Made by a program: the position numbers and the translations under genes. 64,000 nt of DNA from an uncultured Prevotellaceae bacterium. GTDB taxonomy: Bacteria; Bacteroidota; Bacteroidia; Bacteroidales; Bacteroidaceae. Below the pieces are notes generated by a model, which did not search any database, was not told the DNA's origin, and saw nothing but the letters and a program-made list of their open reading frames with translations. This document shows positions 50,204 through 58,149 of this stretch, piece by piece (position 1 is the stretch's first letter; each line of letters opens with the position of its first letter). The DNA is taken from NCBI GenBank assembly GCA_900318685.1, contig ONLL01000002.1:62001-126000 (forward strand). Reading direction: 5' to 3'.

Positions 50204-50211
50204 TACTTTTG
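50204..50211 (+). promoter_or_regulatory. -7 box of antitoxin gene
   Basis: TACTTTTG followed by GCAGGCG, ending 22 bases before the ATG. The adjoining TTAATTATTTGC could hold the -33 element. Confidence 0.55.
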
Positions 50212-50233
50212 CAGGCGTAAACATTATCGAATC

Positions 50234-50455
50234 ATGGAACGTACTGTATTTAACGAGGCGCAGATAGAAATGCTGGGAGCATTGTCTGCCATTAAAAGTG
50301 ATGCTGACCTTATGGCATTGAAGCAAGCTATCTCTGAGTTCTTTGCCAACCGTGCCGATGAAGAGATGGAGAAACTCTGGGACAATGGCACTTGGAATGA
50401 GCAAACTTTGGAAGACTTGCGTACTGCACACTTTCGCACACCATACGAAGGATGA
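50234..50455 (+). CDS. Antitoxin of PIN toxin pair (putative)
   Basis: A 73-residue acidic, largely helical protein (MLGALSAIKSDADLMALKQA; FFANRADEEMEKLWDNG). It overlaps the start of a PIN-domain gene by 4 bases, the usual order of a type II antitoxin and toxin. The C-terminal part (WNEQTLEDLRTAHFRTPYEG) is short and probably the toxin-binding tail. A DNA-binding N terminus of known type is not obvious. Since the toxin frame is broken, the antitoxin may be a relic or may act on a toxin elsewhere. Confidence 0.7.
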   Translation: MERTVFNEAQIEMLGALSAIKSDADLMALKQAISEFFANRADEEMEKLWDNGTWNEQTLEDLRTAHFRTPYEG

Positions 50456-50873
50456 AGAGACATGTAGTGATTGACACTAATTGCCTTGTTCAGATGCTGT
50501 CAGCTCACGGCAATTACTATTCGGCATGGCGAGCCTATCGTCGTGGCGATTACATATTGTGCGTAAGCAATGAAATACTGAACGAGTATCAGGAAATCAT
50601 TGAACGGGTAGCGAATGCTACTGTTGCAGTCAACGTGGTAACGCGATAATCCGCAGTCCATATACTTCTTTCTTTACGCCTCAGTATCGTTTCCGTTTGA
50701 TTGATCAAGACCCCGACGACAATAAGTTTGTAGATTGCGCTATCATTGCAAATGCGGACTTTATTGTCAGTGAGGATAGTCATTTTGCTGTTTTGAAATT
50801 TATCCCCTTTCCGTCGGTAAAGGTGGTTCGCCTTGACGAGTTTGTCAATGAGCTGAAGCTCTCTCAAGCTTAG
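50452..50873 (+). pseudogene. PIN-domain toxin, frameshifted
   Basis: The first 65 codons read MKRHVVIDTNCLVQMLSAHG (the PIN Asp is in VIDTN) and stop early at 50647. One base back in frame from about 50637 the protein continues NAIIRSPYTSFFTP, then DQDPDDNKFVDCAIIANADF and IVSEDSHF to a TAG at 50871-50873. Together they make about 140 residues, the normal length of a PIN endoribonuclease with all acidic positions (D...D..D). A single lost base, probably a G in GTGGTAACG, explains the break. Without readthrough or slippage the toxin is inactive. Confidence 0.8.
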
Positions 50874-50989
50874 CTGGTAGAGAAGGGTTTTCGTCGCTTG
50901 TGCGCCTGTCGCGCCGATTGCGCCGTCATCATGAAAAATCGTTCATTTCGTGGAAAAAATGTTTCATTGCAACATATTTTGCACGTGAT

Positions 50990-51033
50990 GAACGATATTT
51001 TTACGGTCGAACCGGCTTTGCTTCGTACTTTTG
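50990..51033 (+). promoter_or_regulatory. Promoter with GAACGATATTT site, fructan susC 1
   Basis: GAACGATATTT, then 25 bases, then the -7 box TACTTTTG (51026-51033) followed by CAGCAGA. A weaker upstream copy GCAACATATTT begins 21 bases earlier. The same design precedes the GH32 and second susC genes. Confidence 0.6.
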
Positions 51034-51081
51034 CAGCAGATTTTTCACTAACTACAGTACTAACAAAAAACGTAAGAGCAA

Positions 51082-54000
51082 ATGGAAAGACTAAGGAGAT
51101 TCCTCATGAGCATGACGCTCATCTTTGCGAGTACATTATTGTACGCGCAGACAGAAATCACCGGATCGGTGGAGGACGACATGGGGCCAATCATCGGTGC
51201 CACGGTGATGGAGAAAGGTACAAGCAATGGCACGGTGACCGACTTCGACGGAAACTTCAAGCTGAAGGTGAAGGCGGGCACGACGCTTGTTTTCTCTTAC
51301 ATCGGCTATGAGAAGCAGGAGCTGCCAGCCCAGCAGGGCATGAAGGTGGTGATGAAGGACAATGCCGCCCAGCTGGCCGAGGTGGTGGTCACCGGTTATC
51401 AGGTGCAGCGCAAGGCCGACCTGACGGGTGCCGTGGCCGTGATGGACATGAAGGGTGCCAAGAGCGAGGGCGACCCCAACATGCTGAACTCCATGCAGGG
51501 CAAGCTGCCCGGCGTGAACATCGTGACTGATGCCGCTCCCGGCGGCGGGGGTGCCTCTATCCGCGTGCGCGGTATGAGCACGGTGAACGGCGCCTCGCCC
51601 CTCTACGTCATCGATGGCGTGGCAACTACTGAGAACCTCAACTCGATCAATGCTGCCGACATCGAGTCGATTCAGGTGCTGAAGGATGCTTCCTCGGCCT
51701 CTATCTACGGTAGCCGCGCTGCCAACGGCGTGATCATCATCACCACGAAGAAGGGCAAGGGCGACAAGGTGACCGTGAACGTGAACTACACCGCCTCGCT
51801 GAACACCATCGCCAAGCAGTATGACGTGATGGACGCCCAGCAGTGGGGGCAGGCCTACTGGACCGCCAACAAGAATGCGGGGCTCAATCCCTCGCACCCC
51901 TTCTATGGCAGCGGCGACGCAGCTCAGCTGAAGGACTATCTCGATGCCAATGGCAAGGTGCGTGCTGCCAACACTGACTGGCAGGACGAGGTGTTCTCGT
52001 CGGCCTGGACGAATAATCTCTCTGCCTCGGTGAGCAACAGCAGCGAGAAAGGCTCGTTTATGCTCTCGGGCAACTACATCAACCAGAACGGACTGATGAA
52101 CAACACGTTCTATCGCCGCTATACCGCCCGTCTGAACAGCACCTACAATATAAGTAAGGTGTTCAGCGTGGGCGAGAACCTGATGATAGCCCAGTGGAAC
52201 GACCGTGGCTACGGCACCGGTGACGACCGCGGCATACCCTATACTGCCATGCGCCAGCATCCGGCCATCCCCGTCACTGACAGCGACGGCAACTGGACTA
52301 ACCCCATGCAGCTGTCGGGCAGCGACATTGCCAACCCCGTGCATGAGCTGTACAACGGCCGCGACAACTCGAACGAGAGCTGGCGCATCTTCGGCAACGC
52401 CTACATCGACATCAAGCCCGTGGACGGCCTCACGCTGAAGTCGAACCTCGGCATTGAGCACACGCAGTTCTTCAACAAGAACCTGGGCCGCCGCATCCAG
52501 CCCTCGGACATGAACAGCGTGAGCCGTGCCTACGGGCAGGGCGACACCTACACCTGGACTAATACGGCCAACTACCTGAAGACCTTCGGCGGCGTGCATC
52601 ATCTGGGCGTGCTGCTCGGATCGGAGTTCATCAAGTACCGCTCGGAGGACCTCAACGGTGCCAACCGCGACTATGCCTTCGAGGATGTGGACTATATGCA
52701 GATAGGTGCCGGCGGCGGCGAGCAGACCGTAGGCGGCGGCAAGGCTGAGTGGGCCCTGTTCTCGCTCTTCGGCAAGCTGGACTACAACTATGCCGACCGC
52801 TATCTGCTCTCAGCTACCTTGCGCCGTGACCAGACCTCACGCCTGCACAAGGACAACAACAGCGGCGTGTTCCCCGCCTTCTCGGCTGCCTGGCGTGTCT
52901 CTGAGGAGAAGTTCTTCCCTGAGAACAATGTGGTCAACGACCTGAAGATACGTGCAGCCTGGGGACAGAACGGCAACTCGGCCATCAGCGACAACTATGC
53001 CTACTACACCCGCTACGCCTATAACCTGCGTCACGGCTCCTACGACCTCAACGGCACGAACAACTCGGTCGTTCCGGGCATCGTGGCTGCCAGCAGCGGC
53101 AACCGCAACTTGAAGTGGGAGACCACCACGCAGACCAACCTCGGATTCGACGCACAGCTCTTCCAGGGTGCCCTGAGCCTGTCGTTCGACTACTTCTGGA
53201 AGAACACCAAGGACATGCTGACCATCCCGCCGACACTCAGCGTAGAGGGCGAAGGTGCTGCCATGTGGATGAATACGGGCGAGATGAAGAACAACGGATG
53301 GGAGCTGACCATGACCTACCGCTCGCCCGAGTACGGCGACTTCTCGTGGAACGGAACGCTGAATCTTTCACAGTATAAGAATGAGCTGGTGAAGTTCAAC
53401 GATGTGGTGACATCGCAGGGTGGCGACTACCGCCTGATGGTGGGTCAGCCCATGGGCGTGTACTACGGCTATGTGTGCGACGGCATCTTCCAGAACGAGG
53501 ATCAGGTGTCGAATTATGCCATCCAGCAGGGCAAGGGCGTGGGCCGACTGATCTTCCGCGACATCGACGGCAACGGTACCGTGGACGACAACGACCGCTG
53601 CATCATCGGCGATCCTAATCCCGACTTCGCCATGGGGCTGAACCTCGACCTGAACTACAAGGACTTCACCCTCTCGGCTTTCTTCTCGGGTGAATTCGGC
53701 TTCGACATCTATAACACCACGCGCCGACAGCTGGAGTTCATGCACTACGGCGGCGGCTCGTCGACCAACCACGGCGTGGACATACTCAATGCCTGGAGTC
53801 CCACCAACACCGGTGCCACTATCCCGGCGCTGACAATGGTGGACAACAACAACGAGACACGCATGTCGAACTACTTCGTGGAGGACGGCTCCTACCTCAA
53901 GCTGAAGTACCTGAAGCTGGGCTATCAGCTGCCTAAGACCATCGCCCAGAAACTCTTCGCATCGAACATCAGTCTCTTCGGACAGGTGGAGAATATCTTT

Positions 54001-54123
54001 ACTATCACTGACTACAAGGGCCTTGACCCCGAAGTCATACTCGGCGGCTACGGTGCCCGTGTCGACAGTGGACTCTATCCCCGTGCACGCACCTTCACAC
54101 TCGGTCTAAACGTTACTTTCTAA
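51082..54123 (+). CDS. SusC-like TonB-dependent transporter, fructan locus
   Basis: A 1013-residue outer membrane transporter. The signal peptide (MERLRRFLMSMTLIFASTLL, then YAQ) precedes a carboxypeptidase-regulatory-like domain (ITGSVEDDMGPIIGATVMEK, 26-100), the plug (VVVTGYQVQRKADLTGAVAV; IRVRGMSTVNGASPLYVIDG; YGSRAANGVIIITTKKGKG) and a barrel that ends RTFTLGLNVTF. It is paired with the SusD gene 24 bases downstream, and the complex would import fructo-oligosaccharides. The substrate is inferred from the DUF4960 and GH32 genes that follow, the order seen in the Bacteroides thetaiotaomicron levan locus. It is a paralogue, not a copy, of the second susC at 62.9 kb. Confidence 0.93.
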   Translation: MERLRRFLMSMTLIFASTLLYAQTEITGSVEDDMGPIIGATVMEKGTSNGTVTDFDGNFKLKVKAGTTLVFSYIGYEKQELPAQQGMKVVMKDNAAQLAEVVVTGYQVQRKADLTGAVAVMDMKGAKSEGDPNMLNSMQGKLPGVNIVTDAAPGGGGASIRVRGMSTVNGASPLYVIDGVATTENLNSINAADIESIQVLKDASSASIYGSRAANGVIIITTKKGKGDKVTVNVNYTASLNTIAKQYDVMDAQQWGQAYWTANKNAGLNPSHPFYGSGDAAQLKDYLDANGKVRAANTDWQDEVFSSAWTNNLSASVSNSSEKGSFMLSGNYINQNGLMNNTFYRRYTARLNSTYNISKVFSVGENLMIAQWNDRGYGTGDDRGIPYTAMRQHPAIPVTDSDGNWTNPMQLSGSDIANPVHELYNGRDNSNESWRIFGNAYIDIKPVDGLTLKSNLGIEHTQFFNKNLGRRIQPSDMNSVSRAYGQGDTYTWTNTANYLKTFGGVHHLGVLLGSEFIKYRSEDLNGANRDYAFEDVDYMQIGAGGGEQTVGGGKAEWALFSLFGKLDYNYADRYLLSATLRRDQTSRLHKDNNSGVFPAFSAAWRVSEEKFFPENNVVNDLKIRAAWGQNGNSAISDNYAYYTRYAYNLRHGSYDLNGTNNSVVPGIVAASSGNRNLKWETTTQTNLGFDAQLFQGALSLSFDYFWKNTKDMLTIPPTLSVEGEGAAMWMNTGEMKNNGWELTMTYRSPEYGDFSWNGTLNLSQYKNELVKFNDVVTSQGGDYRLMVGQPMGVYYGYVCDGIFQNEDQVSNYAIQQGKGVGRLIFRDIDGNGTVDDNDRCIIGDPNPDFAMGLNLDLNYKDFTLSAFFSGEFGFDIYNTTRRQLEFMHYGGGSSTNHGVDILNAWSPTNTGATIPALTMVDNNNETRMSNYFVEDGSYLKLKYLKLGYQLPKTIAQKLFASNISLFGQVENIFTITDYKGLDPEVILGGYGARVDSGLYPRARTFTLGLNVTF

Positions 54124-54147
54124 CACGAACAATAAATAAAGACAGTT

Positions 54148-55848
54148 ATGACAACCAAGATATATAAAGCAATCATTGCTTGTTCAGTATGTTGCTGTTT
54201 CACAGCAACCACCACGAGCTGCAGCGACCAGCTCGACCTTGCCCCGCAGGGTGAGTTCACTGCCGAACAGCTCACCGACGAGAGCATCGAGGGACTGATG
54301 TCCTCAGCCTACCAGGGCCTGGAGGCTCACTTCTTCGACGACAATAATGCCGCCTTCGCCGGCCCCATCACCAACTGGGTCTTCGACGTGCGCAGCGACG
54401 ACGCCTACAAGGGTGGCGAGGGTGTGTCGATGGAGGCCAACATCCATCAGCTGGAGATTCAGAACATAGCCAGCGACAACCCCACCTGCCTGAACAAGTG
54501 GGAGAACAACTACCTGGGCATCGCCCGTGTCCATAAAGCCATGCAGGCCATCAACGACGCCTCGAACGTGAACGACAAGGACGCCCTGCTCGGCGAGCTG
54601 AAGACCCTCCGTGCATGGTTCTACTTCGACCTGAACCGCATCTTCCGCAGCATTCCCTATTTCACCGAGAACGACGACCCGAAGACCGTCACCAACGGCA
54701 ACATGAGCCGCGACGAAATCTACGCTGCCATCAAGGCCGACCTCGAGAGCGCCTATGCCGTGATGCATGAGTCGCAGGACCAGCCCGGCCGCTTCACCAA
54801 GTATGTGGCCGCCGCCCTGCTCTGCAAGGTCAATGCCCAGACGGGCACTTGGAACGAGGTGGAGAAGTGGTCCGACGTGGTTATCAACAGCGGCAAGTAC
54901 CAGCTCTACGACAACTTCGCCGACATGTCGAAGCTCGAGTTCAACAACAAGAAGGAGAGCATCATGGCCGTACAGTTCTCCACTGCCAACGACAACATCC
55001 ACATCAACTTCTGCAACCTGCTGAATACCACGCGCTCAGAGGGCAACGTCTTCGGATCGGGCGACGACTTCTTCCTCGCTTCGCAGAACCTGGTCAATGC
55101 CTTCCGCACCGATGCCAACGGCCTGCCTTATCTGGACGGTACATTCAATAACGTGCGCGTGACCAGTGACTATGCAGGCAACCTCGACCCGCGCGTCGAC
55201 CTCACCGTGGGACGCATCGGACTGCCCTTCCGTGGTCATCTCTATACGCAGGGATGGTGCCGCGACTATAATACCTACGGCGAATACTCAGGCAAGAAGG
55301 GACTCATCGACCCCTCCAGCCCCGACATGGTGCAGGGCTTCCCCTGGGGTGCCAGCGGCCTGAACTTCATCCTTATCCGCTATGCTGATATCCTGCTCTT
55401 GAAGGCTGAGGCACTCATTGAGACCGCAAGCGGACAGAATGCCGCCACCGACGAGAAGCTCGTCGAGGCTCGCAATATCATCAACCAGATTCGTCAGAAG
55501 GCCGCCCGCAGCATCGATGGCAACTATACTCCCGTTGACCTCGACCCCTTCACGGCTGAGTATAACGTAGGTCTTTATCCCACAGATTATGATGGCAACC
55601 TCACCTGGACGCGTGAGCGCGCCCGTATGGCAGTACGCATGGAGCGTCGACTGGAGCTTGCTATGGAGGGCCAGCGCTGGTTTGACCTCGTGCGCTGGGG
55701 CACTGCCGTTCAGACCATCAATAAGTATATGCAGGAGGAGGCAGCGCTGCGTCCCTACTATGCAGGAGCCAGCCTCACTGATGAAGAAATCTATCTGCCC
55801 ATCCCCATTTCGCAGATCGAGAACTCAAACGGACTGTACAAACAATAA
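54148..55848 (+). CDS. SusD-like lipoprotein, fructan locus
   Basis: A 566-residue RagB/SusD family lipoprotein. The signal ends TATTTSC (Cys25) and is followed by SDQLDLAPQGEFTAEQL, typical of the family N terminus. Helical repeats include ARVHKAMQAIND and LLGELKTLRAWFYFDLNRIF; the C-terminal signature is RMAVRMERRLELAMEGQRWFDLVRWG, and YLPIPISQIENSNGLYKQ ends the chain. It would cap the adjacent SusC and bind fructan. It shows little similarity by eye to the starch SusD at 30 kb, consistent with a different substrate. Confidence 0.93.
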   Translation: MTTKIYKAIIACSVCCCFTATTTSCSDQLDLAPQGEFTAEQLTDESIEGLMSSAYQGLEAHFFDDNNAAFAGPITNWVFDVRSDDAYKGGEGVSMEANIHQLEIQNIASDNPTCLNKWENNYLGIARVHKAMQAINDASNVNDKDALLGELKTLRAWFYFDLNRIFRSIPYFTENDDPKTVTNGNMSRDEIYAAIKADLESAYAVMHESQDQPGRFTKYVAAALLCKVNAQTGTWNEVEKWSDVVINSGKYQLYDNFADMSKLEFNNKKESIMAVQFSTANDNIHINFCNLLNTTRSEGNVFGSGDDFFLASQNLVNAFRTDANGLPYLDGTFNNVRVTSDYAGNLDPRVDLTVGRIGLPFRGHLYTQGWCRDYNTYGEYSGKKGLIDPSSPDMVQGFPWGASGLNFILIRYADILLLKAEALIETASGQNAATDEKLVEARNIINQIRQKAARSIDGNYTPVDLDPFTAEYNVGLYPTDYDGNLTWTRERARMAVRMERRLELAMEGQRWFDLVRWGTAVQTINKYMQEEAALRPYYAGASLTDEEIYLPIPISQIENSNGLYKQ

Positions 55849-55882
55849 GCAATAAACGTGAAACAATAAACATTTTTGAATT

Positions 55883-57904
55883 ATGAAAAAGAACATGCGA
55901 AATATTGCCAATAGAATAACGGTTATTGGTTATTGTTTATTGGTTATTGTCGTCGCCGCCTGCAGTGACGTAGAGATTCCTGCCTCCGCCTCTGATGCGA
56001 AGGCCACCGTCAGCAGCCTCAGCTACGACAACCCACAAGGCACCCGACAGCTCACCCTCAGCTGGACACTCCCTGCCGGCGACGTCACTGGCGTTCAGAT
56101 CATCAAGGACGACCAGGATATCATTGAGCTGGAAGGCCCGCAAACCAGCTATTTCATCAAGAAGGCTCCCACGAATGTCGATGTCAGCTATACCGTCAAG
56201 GCACGTTTTGCCGACGGGACAGTGTCGAAGGGCCAGACCGTGCGCCTCTTCATCGCCTACGAGGCACAGAAGGGTGGGTCGAAGCTTGCCATGCTCCTGC
56301 CCAATGACTATCAGACAGGCTCTGCCGACGAAAAGGATGCTGCCGAATGGTTCAAGCGCAACTACGTGGACCAGGGCAAGGGCGTTATCCTCACTCCTGC
56401 CACCGTCGACGATCTCGACATCGAGAGCCAGTCGGCATGCTGGGTGATGTGCGACCGCATCGGCGTGGGCAAGGGCTGGGACCGTCTGCCCGGCGACCTT
56501 GCCTCAACAGCCACCATCGAGGCTCTGAAAGCCTTTGCCAATGACGGCGGCAACCTGCTGCTGACCAATCACGCCACGCAGCTCACCGTAGGCCTCGGAC
56601 GCATAGCCGACGCCTATGCTCCCGGCATCTTCGGCGACGGTGAAGGCGGCGACAATCCCGACATCTGGGGCGTTCATCCCATCATCGGCAACGTCGAGGG
56701 ACAAATCTACGACCACAGCGGTCACGACATCTACCGCGGCATGACCTACGAGCCCGGACTCTATGCCGGCATCTATTGCTTCGAGGGCGCAGGTGTGAAG
56801 GGCGACCACAACTGCATGTGGGATCTCAATGCCTATGGCCTCGCTCCCAACCCCAACGTCGTCACTGCATGGGAGGAGCTGACCAACTCGACCGTCCTGG
56901 GCACATGGAACCACGTCGTCGACTACTGCTGCGCCGGCATCGTCGACTTCGCTCCCACCACCACCTTCCCTGCCCGCATCCTCGCCGTAGGCCTGGCTGC
57001 CTACGAGTGGAACCTGGGCGGCAATGCCAATGCGAAGCAGTCGGAGCTGGAGAAATTTACAGCTAACTGTCTGAAGTATGTCGGCACGCCTGCCGAACAG
57101 AAAGTGGCCATGCTCGTGCCCAACGACTATACCTCATCTGCCGACGAGAAGGATGCCGTAGCCTGGTTCCAGAAGCAGTATGTGGATGCAGGCAAGGGCA
57201 CAATCTTTACTCCATCCACCATCGACGACCTCGACATTGAGCAGAATACTATGGTATGGGTGATGTGCGACCGCATCGGTGTGGGCAAAGGCTGGGACCG
57301 CCTGCCTGGCGACCTCGCCTCAACAGCCACCATCGAGGCCCTGAAGGCTTTTGCCAATGACGGAGGAAACATCCTGCTGACCAATCACGCCACGCAGCTC
57401 ACCGTGGGCCTCGGACGCATAGCCGACGCCTATGCTCCCGGCATCTTCGGCGACGGTGAGGGCGGCGACAATCCCGACATCTGGGGCGTTCATCCCATCA
57501 TCGGCAACGTCGAGGGACAGATCTACGACCACTCCCGGCACGACATCTACTGGGGCATGACCTACGAGCCCGGACTCTATGCCGGCATCTATTGCTTCGA
57601 GGGTGCGGGCGTGAAGGGCGACCACAACTGCATGTGGGATCTCAATGCCTATGGCCTCGCTCCCAACCCCAACGTCGTCACTGCATGGGAGGAACTGACC
57701 AACTCCACCGTCCTGGGCACATGGAACCACGTCGTCGACTACTGTTGCGCCGGCATCGTCGACTTCGCTCCCACCACCACCTTCCCTGCCCGCATCCTCG
57801 CCGTAGGCCTGGCTGCCTACGAGTGGAACCTGGGAGGTGCTGCCAATACGAAGCAGTCGGAGCTGGAGAAATTCACTGCCAACTGTATCAGTTACCTTAA
57901 ATAG
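55883..57904 (+). CDS. Surface glycan-binding lipoprotein with two DUF4960 domains
   Basis: A 673-residue lipoprotein. The lipobox is VVAAC (Cys27); an FN3-like domain covers about 35-125 (TRQLTLSWTLPAGDVTGVQI), then two DUF4960 domains at about 134-400 and 407-673. The domains are almost identical over long stretches (for example VWVMCDRIGVGKGWDRL, ILLTNHATQLTVGLGRI), differing mainly in their first 40 residues. DUF4960 proteins are surface glycan-binding proteins of levan loci, as BT1761 in Bacteroides, which to my knowledge has one such domain. The signal peptide is encoded partly by a GGTTATTG simple repeat. It follows the SusD gene by 34 bases. Confidence 0.87.
   Translation: MKKNMRNIANRITVIGYCLLVIVVAACSDVEIPASASDAKATVSSLSYDNPQGTRQLTLSWTLPAGDVTGVQIIKDDQDIIELEGPQTSYFIKKAPTNVDVSYTVKARFADGTVSKGQTVRLFIAYEAQKGGSKLAMLLPNDYQTGSADEKDAAEWFKRNYVDQGKGVILTPATVDDLDIESQSACWVMCDRIGVGKGWDRLPGDLASTATIEALKAFANDGGNLLLTNHATQLTVGLGRIADAYAPGIFGDGEGGDNPDIWGVHPIIGNVEGQIYDHSGHDIYRGMTYEPGLYAGIYCFEGAGVKGDHNCMWDLNAYGLAPNPNVVTAWEELTNSTVLGTWNHVVDYCCAGIVDFAPTTTFPARILAVGLAAYEWNLGGNANAKQSELEKFTANCLKYVGTPAEQKVAMLVPNDYTSSADEKDAVAWFQKQYVDAGKGTIFTPSTIDDLDIEQNTMVWVMCDRIGVGKGWDRLPGDLASTATIEALKAFANDGGNILLTNHATQLTVGLGRIADAYAPGIFGDGEGGDNPDIWGVHPIIGNVEGQIYDHSRHDIYWGMTYEPGLYAGIYCFEGAGVKGDHNCMWDLNAYGLAPNPNVVTAWEELTNSTVLGTWNHVVDYCCAGIVDFAPTTTFPARILAVGLAAYEWNLGGAANTKQSELEKFTANCISYLK
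56282..57904 (+). repeat. 816-bp internal tandem duplication
   Basis: Corresponding positions of the two DUF4960 copies are 816 bases (272 codons) apart after a one-codon difference near their starts. Long stretches are identical also at third codon positions, showing a recent duplication or gene conversion. Confidence 0.85.
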
Positions 57905-57957
57905 TTTTTTTAGTTCATACATTAGGCCCTTGCTTCGGCAAGTATGTTGTTAGTGAA

Positions 57958-57990
57958 GGGAAAGGCAGTCTTCTGTGATGTGCCTTTCCT
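57958..57990 (+). terminator. Terminator after DUF4960 gene
   Basis: GGAAAGGCA pairs with TGCCTTTCC (9 bp, plus an outer G-U) over a 13-base loop and is followed by TCTTCTCTTTG. It separates the susC-susD-DUF4960 operon from the GH32 gene, which has its own promoter. Confidence 0.6.
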
Positions 57991-58061
57991 CTTCTCTTTG
58001 TCGTATGTCGACCGTAATATTGCCTTTGAATAAGGGCGAATAATGGGAAAAATGATGCAAT

Positions 58062-58126
58062 GAACGATATTTTGTAGCATTTGAAACAATATTTCCACCA
58101 AGAAAGTGTGAAAATCCGTACTTTTG
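58062..58126 (+). promoter_or_regulatory. Promoter with GAACGATATTT site, GH32 gene
   Basis: GAACGATATTT at 58062-58072 and a related AAACAATATTT 22 bases downstream (58084-58094) precede the -7 box TACTTTTG at 58119-58126. The gap from the first copy is 46 bases, 21 more than at the two susC promoters, so the helical face is kept. Confidence 0.6.
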
Positions 58127-58149
58127 CAGCAGAAAACTCCAAATGAACT

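Noticed and set aside
49920..50267. Protein-coding frame of 115 codons across the 22-bp array
   Set aside because: The repeat length is not a multiple of three, the product is low complexity, and the frame runs through the promoter of the antitoxin gene.
51136..52602. Long antisense frame of 488 codons in the fructan susC
   Set aside because: It lies wholly within a clear SusC gene, and the His/Val-rich product resembles no protein family.
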